Position numbers and translations under genes: made by a program. This document shows positions 53,967-64,000 of a stretch of 64,000 nucleotides of DNA, in pieces. The notes under the pieces were generated by a model, which saw only the letters and a list, made by a program, of their open reading frames with translations, was not told the origin of the DNA and did no database searches. Each line of letters opens with the position of its first letter. Position 1 is the first letter of the stretch. This DNA comes from Methylobacterium frigidaeris (lineage in GTDB: Bacteria > Pseudomonadota > Alphaproteobacteria > Rhizobiales > Beijerinckiaceae), in assembly GCF_022179185.1 (NCBI RefSeq), contig NZ_BPQJ01000009.1:154539-218538 (forward strand). Reading direction: 5' to 3'.

Positions 53967-54068
53967 TGCTCATCGAGAGGTTGACGGCGTGGCGGCGCGT
54001 CGAGCGCCCGCGTCACAATCTCGGGTCCCGCTGCCGCACGGAGCCCGTTTCATCAATGTTGCGAACTA

Positions 54069-54105
54069 TCCCACCCGCGACCTCACCCTGAGGTCGCGGG
54101 TGGGA
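54069..54105. terminator. 17-bp perfect hairpin between convergent genes
   Basis: A 17-base arm at 54069-54085 (TCCCACCCGCGACCTCA) pairs perfectly with 54089-54105 around a 3-base CCC loop. It lies between the convergent NDUFAF6-like gene and trmFO. It has no T-run on either side but is the most stable simple stem noticed in the window. A bidirectional terminator or a repeat-derived palindrome are both possible. Confidence 0.6.
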
Positions 54106-54182
54106 ATGGGAACCGATCCAGCGGCCTCGAAGACCCGTCATCCATCGTCGGAGGAGACCGTTCACCTCCCGGCGCCCGGTAT

Positions 54183-55610
54183 CTACTCCGCTGCCGCCGG
54201 CAGCGGCGCCGGCTCCTCGCCGAGCCATTCGCTCAGCGAGGCCCGCGCCCGGTCGGTCAGGGCCCGCTTCTTGGCCTGCGCCTTCTCGGTGCCCCGGAGG
54301 CGCTTGCCGTCCGGGGCCTTCGGCGCCCGGTCGAGGGGCGGGAAGAGGCCGAAATTGACGTTCATCGGCTGGAACGAGCGCGGCGCACCGGCCTCCTCGG
54401 CCGAGACGTGCCCACCGGTGATGTGGCCGATGAGCGCCCCCAGGGCGGTCGTCACGGGGAGTGGTTCCAGCGAGCGACCCTGGCGCTCGGCGGCGGCGAA
54501 GCGGCCAGCCATCAGGCCGATTGCGGCGCTCTCGACATAGCCCTCGCAGCCGGTGATCTGGCCGGCGAAGCGCAGGCGCGGCTCGGCCTTCAGGCGCAGG
54601 GTGGCGTCGAGGAGGCGCGGGCTGTCGAGGTAGGTGTTGCGGTGCAGGCCGCCGAGGCGGGCGAACTCGGCGTTCTCCAGGCCCGGGATCGTGCGGAAGA
54701 TCCGCACCTGCTCGGCGTGGCGCAGCTTCGTCTGGAAGCCGACCATGTTGTAGAGCGTGCCGAGCGCGTTGTCCTGGCGCAGCTGCACGATGGCGTAGGC
54801 CTTGACCGTCGGGTTGTGCGGGTTGGTCAGGCCGAAGGGCTTCATCGGCCCGTGGCGCAGGGTCTCGGGGCCGCGCTCGGCCATCACCTCGATCGGCAGG
54901 CAGCCGTCGAAATAGGGGGTCGAGGCCTCCCACTCCTTGAACGAGGTCTTGTCGCCCTCGACGAGGGCCGCGATGAAGGCGGCGTATTGCTCCCGGTCGA
55001 GGGGGCAGTTGATGTAGTCGGCCCCGGTGCCGCCCGGTCCCGCCTTGTCGTAGCGGGACTGGAACCAGGCCTTGCCCATGTCGATCGAGTCGCGGTGCAC
55101 GATCGGCGCGATGGCGTCGAAGAAGGCGAGCGACTCGGCACCGGTGAGGCCGCGGATCCCCTCGGCGAGGCCGGGCGCGGTGAGCGGGCCTGTCGCCACG
55201 ATCACGCTGTCCCAGGAGGCGGGCGGCAGGCCGTCGATCTCCTCGCGGGCGATGCGGACGTTCGGATGCGCCTCGAGCGCCGCCGTCACGGCCCGGCTGA
55301 ACCCTTCGCGGTCCACCGCGAGCGCGCCGCCGGCCGGCACCTGGTTGGCGTCGCCGCAACGCATGATCAGCGAGCCGAGGCGGCGCATCTCCTGGTGCAG
55401 CAGCCCGACGGCGTTGAGCTCCGCGTCGTCGGAGCGGAACGAGTTCGAGCAGACGAGCTCGGCGAGGCCATCGGTCTGGTGCGCCTCGGTACCGCGCAGG
55501 GGCCGCATCTCGTGCAGCACCACGGGCAGGCCGGCCTCGGCGATCTGCCAGGCGGCCTCGGAGCCGGCGAGGCCGCCGCCGACGACGTGAATGGGATCTG
55601 ATCCGGACAT
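54183..55610 (-). CDS. trmFO: methylenetetrahydrofolate:tRNA (uracil-54-C5)-methyltransferase TrmFO
   Basis: A 475-residue FAD-dependent enzyme. [31 protein letters not shown] is the FAD-binding Rossmann loop. [28 protein letters not shown] and [15 protein letters not shown] are signatures of TrmFO (formerly Gid). It makes ribothymidine at position 54 of tRNAs using methylene-THF. The ATG at 55610 gives the family N-terminus. Longer upstream readings are open but carry no relevant sequence. Confidence 0.96.
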   Translation of the reverse strand: MSGSDPIHVVGGGLAGSEAAWQIAEAGLPVVLHEMRPLRGTEAHQTDGLAELVCSNSFRSDDAELNAVGLLHQEMRRLGSLIMRCGDANQVPAGGALAVDREGFSRAVTAALEAHPNVRIAREEIDGLPPASWDSVIVATGPLTAPGLAEGIRGLTGAESLAFFDAIAPIVHRDSIDMGKAWFQSRYDKAGPGGTGADYINCPLDREQYAAFIAALVEGDKTSFKEWEASTPYFDGCLPIEVMAERGPETLRHGPMKPFGLTNPHNPTVKAYAIVQLRQDNALGTLYNMVGFQTKLRHAEQVRIFRTIPGLENAEFARLGGLHRNTYLDSPRLLDATLRLKAEPRLRFAGQITGCEGYVESAAIGLMAGRFAAAERQGRSLEPLPVTTALGALIGHITGGHVSAEEAGAPRSFQPMNVNFGLFPPLDRAPKAPDGKRLRGTEKAQAKKRALTDRARASLSEWLGEEPAPLPAAAE

Positions 55611-55681
55611 GACGCGGCATATCGGATCGAGCGCCGTCGATGCAACACCGGCGGCCCGATCCAGGAGCCCGGACATGCGAA

Positions 55682-55703
55682 CGCCCGCCGAGAAGGGCGG
55701 GCG
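55682..55703 (-). terminator. hairpin downstream of the DUF1127 gene
   Basis: CGCCCGCC and GGCGGGCG form an 8-bp perfect stem around a 6-base loop, 80 bases beyond the DUF1127 stop and before the trmFO start on the same strand. It could terminate the small transcript. Confidence 0.45.
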
Positions 55704-55782
55704 CGCGAGACGATGGGTAGCCCGAAGGCCTTCGATCGACTTGGGTACGCAGTACGCGTGGACTTGGTACGCTCTCGTCCGC

Positions 55783-55932
55783 TTACGCGACCGAGCGGGC
55801 GATGCCCTGGATCTCGAAGCGGCTGATGCCGAGATCGTCGAGCTCGCGGTCGGACAGACGCGACAGCTCGTGCACGGTCTCACGGTAGCGGAGGTAGGAG
55901 CGGATCTTGCTGAGGATGAGGGAGACGAACAT
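55783..55932 (-). CDS. DUF1127 small arginine-rich protein
   Basis: A 49-residue protein, [20 protein letters not shown] followed by [29 protein letters not shown]. It matches the DUF1127/YjiS family (conserved Leu-Ser-Asp-Arg-Glu-Leu-Asp-Asp-(Leu/Ile)-Gly-Ile). Small DUF1127 proteins in Agrobacterium and Rhodobacter have been linked to RNA turnover, phosphate/carbon metabolism and stress. The specific role here is unknown. It is a single-gene unit with a long (over 500 base) upstream region. Confidence 0.9.
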   Translation of the reverse strand: MFVSLILSKIRSYLRYRETVHELSRLSDRELDDLGISRFEIQGIARSVA

Positions 55933-56448
55933 CGGACTTGACCTCTGAGCAGGCAGTCGGTGCGAACCGTTTCGGCAACGCCTGCCTGCTTCTGTTGCAA
56001 CGCACCATATGGGAAATGGCTGCGCTGGTGGGAGATGGAGGCGCGTAAGCCAGCTATGCGCGACTCACATGCAGCGCGCAGGGAATCGTCAACCAACCCC
56101 TGTGCCTGCCGATTTGGCAGCACTCTGACGCATGAACCGCAGGGATTTCGGGCATTTAGGCACTATGCTGCACACGCGAAGGACGGTGTGCGGCAAGAGC
56201 CTGGGGCGCGGCGCGGGACAGACGGAGCGCAAGCGTGCGGCACCCGGTGATGATCCGATGTGCAGTCTCGTGACGTGCACATCCGGCGCTGGTTCAGGAT
56301 GCTCGGGGAGGGCCGCCATAGTGCGTAGACTCTCCTTCCGGCGACGGCAGGGCCGTCCGGGGAGAGGAGGACCCCCACGCCACTTCCTTCGCCGAACAGC
56401 CCGGCATGGGTGGGGAGAGGAAGGGTGTGCGGGAGACGAGCACCCGGC
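55933..56448. other. intergenic region, promoter of DUF1127 and otherwise empty
   Basis: About 516 bases between DUF1127 and the 3' end of the HtrA-like gene, both on the minus strand. No tRNA-like cloverleaf, small RNA consensus or convincing frame was recognised. The part next to DUF1127 (55940-56030) is AT-richer and probably holds its promoter. A long upstream or downstream untranslated region, or an unidentified small RNA, is possible. Confidence 0.35.
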
Positions 56449-57420
56449 TCAATGCAGCCGCGGCGCCACCAGGAACGTCGAGCGATCCGCCGACACGACC
56501 GGAATGCTCAAGGTCCGCCCGTCGCGGTGCACGGTCAGCGGCACGGTGACGCCGGCCGGCCCGAGCGTCCAGACGGCGCGCAGGAAGCCGGCGAGGTCGT
56601 TCACCTCGGTCTGGCCCACCGCCAGCAGGATGTCGCCGGCACGCAGGTCGGCGGTCTCGGCCGGGGCGCGGGGGGAGAGGCCCATCACCACGACCTGGTC
56701 GTCCATCTCGGTCGCGTAGAGGCCGAGCCAGGGGCGGGGCGGGCCGGCGACCCGGCCGAGGGTGGTCAGGTCGTGGAGGATCGGCTTCAGGAGGTCGATC
56801 GGCACCGCCATGTTGATGGCGCGGCTGTCGCGGCCGCCCTGCTGGAGCTGGAGCGAGCCGATGCCCGTGAGTTCCCCCGCCGGGCCGATCAGCGCCGCGC
56901 CGCCCCAATGCGGGTGCGCGGGCGCGGTGAAGATCGCGTCGTCGAGGAGGTACTCCCAGTAGCCGGCGAATTCCTGCCGGGCCACCACCTCGGCGGCCAC
57001 GGCGCGGGAACGGCCGCCGGCCCCGGCCATCACCAGCCGGTCGCCGATGCGCAGCCCGTCGGCGCTGCCCAGAGCCAAGTGCGGCAGGTCGAGGCGGCCG
57101 AGAGCCTGCACCAGGCCGAAGCCGGTGGCGGCGTCGTAGCCCACGACGTGGCCCGGCGCGGTGCGCCCGTCATGAGCGGTGAGCCAGACGCTCTCGGCCT
57201 CGGTGATCAGGTAGCCGATGGTGAGCACCAGCCCGTCCTCGCCGATCAGGACGCCGTTGCCGGCCCGCTCGGTGCCGAGGATCTCGGCGGTATAGGCGCC
57301 GTCCGGCACCCGCGAGGACAGGGCGACGACGGCGGTCAGGGTCTGGTCGAGGTCGTAGGAATAGGCGGCCGGGCGGGGCTGCACCGCGGAGGGGATCTTC
57401 CAGTCGCCGGGCGCCGCCAT
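56449..57420 (-). CDS. HtrA-like S1C/PDZ protein with degenerate protease site
   Basis: A 323-residue protein with an S1C trypsin-like domain (about 30-215) and one PDZ domain (about 225-320, RPWLGLYATEMDDQVVVMGLSPRAPAETADLRAGDILLAVGQTEV). At the position of the catalytic His (normally LTNAHV) the text is LTIGYLITEAE. At the serine loop (normally GNSGGPL) it is HPHWGGAALIGPAGEL. Both catalytic residues are therefore missing and it is probably a binding or scaffold protein. There is no signal peptide, so it is likely cytoplasmic. Confidence 0.85.
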   Translation of the reverse strand: MAAPGDWKIPSAVQPRPAAYSYDLDQTLTAVVALSSRVPDGAYTAEILGTERAGNGVLIGEDGLVLTIGYLITEAESVWLTAHDGRTAPGHVVGYDAATGFGLVQALGRLDLPHLALGSADGLRIGDRLVMAGAGGRSRAVAAEVVARQEFAGYWEYLLDDAIFTAPAHPHWGGAALIGPAGELTGIGSLQLQQGGRDSRAINMAVPIDLLKPILHDLTTLGRVAGPPRPWLGLYATEMDDQVVVMGLSPRAPAETADLRAGDILLAVGQTEVNDLAGFLRAVWTLGPAGVTVPLTVHRDGRTLSIPVVSADRSTFLVAPRLH

Positions 57421-57566
57421 GATGGCCTCCTGCCGGGGCCTCGAGGCCCCGTGTCACGTCTCGTGCGGCGGGGCGCGCCGCCCCGCCCGTTCGCTCCCGT
57501 TATAGGTCGCGGAGCGGGGCCCGACAGGCATGGCGCGTGCACCAACGAACATGGCGCGCACCGACG

Positions 57567-57592
57567 AAAACGCCCAGCTCGCGGAGCCGGGC
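57567..57592 (-). terminator. intrinsic terminator after the outer-membrane protein gene
   Basis: On the minus strand GCCCGGCT and AGCTGGGC form an 8-bp stem (one G-U pair) followed by GTTTT. It lies 52 bases past the stop of the gene ending at 57644, a fair Rho-independent terminator. Confidence 0.7.
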
Positions 57593-57643
57593 GGGAGAGG
57601 AGGGGTCTCTTGAAGGATCTCGGGTGATTCTGGACTTCGCGCC

Positions 57644-58642
57644 TCAGTACTTGCGCACGAGGGGAACGGGCGTCGGCTCGGGCGCCGCCGCGACGGTGTA
57701 GAGCGGGGCGATGACGCGGAACCAGCCCTCGGTCGAGTAGGCGTCGCGGTTGGTCGGCAGTCCGGTGACCGGCGAGACCTGCTTCGCGGAGGTGGCGACG
57801 TCGCGGGCGATCCAGGCCTGGACCGAGAACTTGCCGAAATCGTAGCCGACGAGGCCGCCGAGGGCGAAGCGGCCGCCGCCGCCTCCCACCACCGTGCCGC
57901 AGGTGGCGAAGTTGCCGGCGCAGGGCGTGCCGAGGGGCAGGGGGCCGCGATTCGGCAGGTTGGCGGTGCCGTAGCCGATGGCGCCGATCTCGAACTTGCC
58001 GAACTTCTTGGTCGCCGTCAGATCGAGGTTGAGGGCGTCGGTCGGGAACTGGCTGCCGTAGAAGCCCGGAATGCCGTTGCGGCCGCCGAAGCGGGCCGGC
58101 GTGTCGTAGAAGTTATAGGTGAGGTTGGCGGTGATGTTCCAGCCGTCGCCGGTATAGCTGATGCCGAAGCCCTGGCGGTAGGTGTTCGAGGCCAGGATCG
58201 GCAGGCCGCCGCCGCGGCCGGCATTCAGCTCGTTGAGGTAGACGCCGGACAGGTAGCTCACGCCGACATTGTTGCCGAGATCCCAGGCGAAGATGCCGCC
58301 GACGAAGGTGCCGACATTGATGCTGGTGTCGCGGCCGCCCGCATTTCGGGAGAAGGTGAAGATGGTCGGCGGGGCGATCACCGCCTCGAAGCGGGCGCCG
58401 AGAACCTTCCAGGGCGTTGACCACACCAGGACCGGGACGTTGACCGCGGTGTCGGTCGAGGTCGCGTTCGGCCCGTCGGGGCTGCGATAGGTGAAGGTGT
58501 TGATCGCGTAGACACCCTCGGGCAGCGGCGCGCCGATCGCGAGGCCGACCTGCTCGCCCGGCACCGTCGTGGTCTGCGCGTAGGACGCCGTCGCGGTCAG
58601 CGACAGGGCAGCCGCCCCCGCGGCCAGCCAATACTTGACCAT
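57644..58642 (-). CDS. secreted beta-barrel outer-membrane transporter-like protein
   Basis: A 332-residue protein with a clear signal peptide (MVKYWLAAGAAALSLTATASYAQ, cleavage after Ala-Tyr-Ala). The remainder alternates aromatic and glycine-rich strands typical of outer-membrane barrels (YRQGFGISYTGDGWNITANLTYNFYDTPARFGG, FALGGLVGYDFGKFSVQAWIARDV). This resembles the SphA/MetA-pathway transporter family of unknown or hydrophobic-substrate uptake proteins. The ATG at 58642 has a purine-rich Shine-Dalgarno sequence. It stands alone; a terminator follows. Confidence 0.75.
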   Translation of the reverse strand: MVKYWLAAGAAALSLTATASYAQTTTVPGEQVGLAIGAPLPEGVYAINTFTYRSPDGPNATSTDTAVNVPVLVWSTPWKVLGARFEAVIAPPTIFTFSRNAGGRDTSINVGTFVGGIFAWDLGNNVGVSYLSGVYLNELNAGRGGGLPILASNTYRQGFGISYTGDGWNITANLTYNFYDTPARFGGRNGIPGFYGSQFPTDALNLDLTATKKFGKFEIGAIGYGTANLPNRGPLPLGTPCAGNFATCGTVVGGGGGRFALGGLVGYDFGKFSVQAWIARDVATSAKQVSPVTGLPTNRDAYSTEGWFRVIAPLYTVAAAPEPTPVPLVRKY

Positions 58643-58989
58643 GAGCTTTCCTTCCCAAGTCCTCATCCGGGCCGATGCGCACAGATGGAATGCCGATGCT
58701 GCACGTTATCGATGCGTGCTTGCTTCGGCAGGTCTCGCGGTGTCGGCCGTGTGGCACAGTCTGAACGATCTTATGTTCTGACGGTCACGCTCGAAATGCC
58801 AGTCTTTTGCTCGGCTGCGATGCAGACCATGCCGATGCGTTGCGCAAATGACGCATTTTCGTCATGCGGCAGCGCATTTGTACTTTGGTGGTACTGGACA
58901 GGAAGACGCGCAGAATCGTCGACTTGCTGCGCCGCACAGGCGGTTCGGACGCCTGTGCGCTCATGCTTCGCGGGCGTTTCCGCGCGAAA
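58643..58989. other. intergenic region with small inverted repeats
   Basis: About 347 bases of lower-GC sequence upstream of the outer-membrane gene and downstream of uvrA. ATGACG at 58848-58853 pairs with CGTCAT at 58860-58865, giving a small palindromic site. No gene was recognised. It likely holds the outer-membrane gene's promoter. Confidence 0.4.
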
Positions 58990-61980
<2,991 letters not shown>

Positions 61981-62196
61981 GCAGGAAGGCTCCGGGCCGC
62001 CGCCGACGAGGCGCGGCCAGGCTTGGTGGGACCGGGGACCGGCCGGGCGCCCGCGATGCCGAGAACCCTGTCGACCGTATGGCTGACCAGATGGGGCCGA
62101 CCCTACGGATAACCAGATGGGCTCCCGGGCCAAGGCTCCGGGTAAGTCTTCGGCAAGGACTAGAACAAACTGCGTACAGCGGCAACCGCCGCGATC

Positions 62197-62661
62197 TCAC
62201 AAGCTGAGCGGCGCGTTGTCGATCACCTCCTTCATGACGAAGAAGGTCCGGGTCTGGCGCACCCCGGGCAGGGCGATCAGGATCTCGCTGTGCATCCGGT
62301 TGAAGTCGGCCATGTCGGAGACGCGGATCTTGAGGAAGTAGTCGAAGTCGCCGGCGACGAGGTGGCAATCGAGGAGCGTCGGCATGGCCAAAGCCGCGGC
62401 CTCGAAGGCCGAGAAGCTCTCGGGCGTCGAGCGGTCGAGCACCACGCCGACGAGGACCAGGGAACCGCGCCCGACCTTGTCCGGCGCCACCACCCCGCGC
62501 ACGCCGCGCAGGTATCCCTCGTCAAACAGGCGCTGGGTGCGGCGATGGCAGGTCGCCGGGCTGGTGTTGACGCGCTTGGCGAGCTCGGCGTTGCCGATCC
62601 GGCCATCCTCTTGCAGCAGACGGAGAATTTTCACGTCGATGCGGTCGAGCCCGTCGGGCAT
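62197..62661 (-). CDS. acdR: Lrp/AsnC-family regulator, probable AcdR
   Basis: A 154-residue Lrp-type regulator. An N-terminal winged helix-turn-helix (LDRIDVKILRLLQEDGRIGNAELAKRVNTSPATCHRRTQRL) is followed by the RAM ligand-binding domain (CHLVAGDFDYFLKIRVSDMADFNRMHSEIL). It is divergent from acdS across 154 bases, the arrangement known for AcdR/AcdB, which activates ACC deaminase expression. It therefore probably controls acdS. Confidence 0.9.
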   Translation of the reverse strand: MPDGLDRIDVKILRLLQEDGRIGNAELAKRVNTSPATCHRRTQRLFDEGYLRGVRGVVAPDKVGRGSLVLVGVVLDRSTPESFSAFEAAALAMPTLLDCHLVAGDFDYFLKIRVSDMADFNRMHSEILIALPGVRQTRTFFVMKEVIDNAPLSL

Positions 62662-62815
62662 GAAAGATCCTTCCGCGTGGCAGCCTATCCACGGAAGCCT
62701 CTAGCACGTCGGACCGGTCTAGATGTCGACGGGGATCAAAAATCGCGTGAGTTCGAGAGCACCTTCCAAAAAAGGCCTGCTAAATTGAACCCGGCTTCCA
62801 CACAGGACCCCGGCG
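62662..62815. promoter_or_regulatory. acdR-acdS divergent control region
   Basis: A 154-base region between the divergent regulator and enzyme genes. It is markedly AT-richer around 62735-62800 (ATCAAAAATCGCG, CCAAAAAAGGCC, CTAAATTG). An Lrp-type regulator would be expected to bind here. No exact Lrp, CRP or FNR consensus was identified. Confidence 0.5.
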
Positions 62816-63838
62816 ATGACCCCATCGATGCTGTCGCAGTTCGAGCGCTATCCCCTGACCTTCGGCCCGACCCCGATCGAGCACCTGCCGCGGCTGACCG
62901 CGCATCTCGGCGGCGACGTGCAGATCTACGCCAAGCGCGACGACTGCAATTCGGGTCTCGCCTATGGCGGCAACAAGCTGCGCAAGCTCGAATACATCGT
63001 GCCGGACGCGATCGCCTCGGGTGCCGACACCCTGGTGTCGATCGGCGGCGTGCAGTCGAATCACACCCGCATGGTGGCGGCGGTGGCGGCCAAGATCGGC
63101 ATGAAGTGCCGGGTGATCCAGGAAGCCTGGGTGCCGCACGAGGACGCTGTCTACGACCGGGTCGGCAACATCATGCTGACGCGGATCATGGGCGCCGAGT
63201 CGCAGCTCGTGGATGAAGGCTTCGATATCGGCATCCGCGACAGCTGGAAGCAGGCGGTCGAGGACGTGAAGGCCAAGGGCGGCAAGCCCTACGCGATCCC
63301 CGCCGGGGCCTCGGTGCACAAGTTCGGCGGCCTCGGCTATGTCGGCTTCGCTGAGGAAGTCCGCAAGCAGGAGGCCGAGCTGGGCCTTCACTTCGACTAC
63401 ATCGTGGTCTGCACCGTCACCGGCTCGACCCATGCGGGCATGCTGGTCGGCTTCAAGCCCGACGGCCGGGCCCGCCACGTCATCGGCATCGACGCCTCCT
63501 GCACCCCGGCCCAGACCAAGGCGCAGGTGCTGGAGATCGCGCAGAAGACCGCGGCGCTGGTGGGTGCGGGCGAGATCGTGGCCGACGACGTGGTGCTCAA
63601 GGAGGACTACGCCTATCCGGTCTACGGCGTGCCATCGAAGGAGACGGTCGAGGCGATCCGCCTCGCGGCCCGGCTCGAGGCGATGATCACCGACCCGGTC
63701 TACGAGGGCAAGTCGATGCAGGGCCTGATCGACCTCGTTCAGAAGGGCTTCTTCCCCAAGGGCTCGAAGGTGCTCTACGCCCATCTCGGCGGCGCGCCGG
63801 CCCTGAACGGCTACAGCTACACGTTCCGCAACGGGTGA
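62816..63838 (+). CDS. acdS: 1-aminocyclopropane-1-carboxylate deaminase AcdS
   Basis: A 340-residue PLP enzyme. The PLP-lysine is Lys54 in [12 protein letters not shown]. Glu297 in [11 protein letters not shown] and Leu324 in [14 protein letters not shown] correspond to the residues (Glu295/Leu322 in the Pseudomonas enzyme) that separate true ACC deaminases from D-cysteine desulfhydrases. The enzyme converts ACC, the plant ethylene precursor, to 2-oxobutyrate and ammonia and is typical of plant-associated Methylobacterium. ATG 62816 is used, although an ATG at 62828 would fit the shorter family members. Confidence 0.96.
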   Translation: MTPSMLSQFERYPLTFGPTPIEHLPRLTAHLGGDVQIYAKRDDCNSGLAYGGNKLRKLEYIVPDAIASGADTLVSIGGVQSNHTRMVAAVAAKIGMKCRVIQEAWVPHEDAVYDRVGNIMLTRIMGAESQLVDEGFDIGIRDSWKQAVEDVKAKGGKPYAIPAGASVHKFGGLGYVGFAEEVRKQEAELGLHFDYIVVCTVTGSTHAGMLVGFKPDGRARHVIGIDASCTPAQTKAQVLEIAQKTAALVGAGEIVADDVVLKEDYAYPVYGVPSKETVEAIRLAARLEAMITDPVYEGKSMQGLIDLVQKGFFPKGSKVLYAHLGGAPALNGYSYTFRNG

Positions 63839-63889
63839 GCGGGGCGGGGGCCTGTTCGGCCTCCTGTCTTGCAGAACGAGCGGCTTGCC

Positions 63890-63935
63890 ACCCTCCGCGC
63901 CATCCCGGGGCCGCACAGCGAAGCCTCGGGTGACC
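63890..63935. repeat. dispersed intergenic repeat copy
   Basis: The core CGCGCCATCCCGGGGCCGC matches the repeat at 48430-48496 and is followed here by a diverged right arm (GCCTCGGGTGACCT). It lies in the intergenic sequence after acdS. Confidence 0.65.
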
Positions 63936-63945
63936 TCATACCGCC

Positions 63946-63975
63946 GCACCTTCGAACGGACGCGTTCGAAGGTGC
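63946..63975. terminator. 13-bp hairpin downstream of acdS
   Basis: GCACCTTCGAACG at 63946-63958 pairs perfectly with CGTTCGAAGGTGC at 63963-63975 around a 4-base loop. It lies about 110 bases past the acdS stop. No T-run follows within the window. Confidence 0.5.
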
Positions 63976-64000
63976 CAGGCAAGCCCGAACGGGCGCCGGC

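Noticed and set aside
54183..56123. TrmFO with a 170-residue N-terminal extension
   Set aside because: The extension overlaps the DUF1127 gene in another frame, and TrmFO's FAD loop should be near the N-terminus, as it is from the ATG at 55610.
55933..56448. A possible tRNA or known small RNA in the long gap after DUF1127
   Set aside because: No cloverleaf with a T-arm consensus or recognisable RNA family motif could be found by eye.

Overview
This is a very GC-rich bacterial chromosome segment with dense, overlapping genes and frequent GTG starts. The gene set points to an alphaproteobacterium of the Rhizobiales, most likely Methylobacterium or a close relative: bcsS, usg, a bacterial (6-4) photolyase, a cbtBA-led aerobic cobalamin cluster, acdR-acdS, and an argS-SPOR-nagZ-scpAB-tatABC block beside serS-surE-pcm-yajC-secDF. 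The genus is an inference. No rRNA, tRNA, CRISPR array, prophage or complete insertion sequence was recognised.

Layout. 1-2.4 kb is the end of a molybdenum-hydroxylase maturation operon (XdhC-family proteins, a molybdopterin-binding protein, a MobA-like nucleotidyltransferase). 2.4-3.0 kb is a frameshifted LysE exporter relic, followed by exoD-like and usg genes. At 4.7-8.2 kb bcsS is followed by a [4Fe-4S] photolyase gene divergent from a formyltransferase and a DUF2256 zinc-ribbon gene. 8.2-10.8 kb is a zinc-uptake operon (znuC, znuB) divergent from zur, with a candidate Zur operator between them. 11-16.9 kb carries a trypsin-fold protein without a visible catalytic serine, a sugar-phosphate transferase for exopolysaccharide, a fosmidomycin-resistance-type MFS pump, a heme-monooxygenase-like protein and an XRE regulator.

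16.9-34.4 kb is a large aerobic vitamin B12 cluster. A cobalamin riboswitch at about 33 kb precedes cbtB-cbtA-DUF1636-cobW-(Uma2 gene)-cobN-cobG-cobH-cobI-cobJ on the minus strand. cobK, cobL-cobE-cobM, cbiD and cobB lie beyond it, and cobU-cobO run the other way. cbiD appears to stand in for cobF. Together these genes cover corrin-ring methylation and contraction, a,c-diamide formation, the large subunit of cobalt chelatase, cobalt uptake, adenosylation and cobinamide activation. cobA, cobS, cobT, cobQ, cobD and others must lie elsewhere.

34.5-54 kb is housekeeping: prephenate dehydrogenase, Tat translocase, ScpAB, NagZ, a SPOR protein and ArgS on the minus strand; SerS, SurE, Pcm and a LysM/M23 protein on the plus strand; a DUF815 ATPase; then yajC-secD-secF followed by homologues of two mitochondrial complex I assembly factors (NDUFAF3 and NDUFAF6). 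The argS-tatC block appears inverted relative to serS compared with the order usual in Rhizobiales. 54-64 kb holds trmFO, a DUF1127 micro-protein, a degenerate HtrA-like protein, an outer-membrane-type protein, uvrA, and acdR divergent from acdS (ACC deaminase).

The most unusual observations are a palindromic repeat apparently read in frame inside cobG with a second copy in the same operon, two protease-fold proteins without intact catalytic residues, the compact photolyase/formyltransferase/DUF2256 locus, and the inferred inversion.
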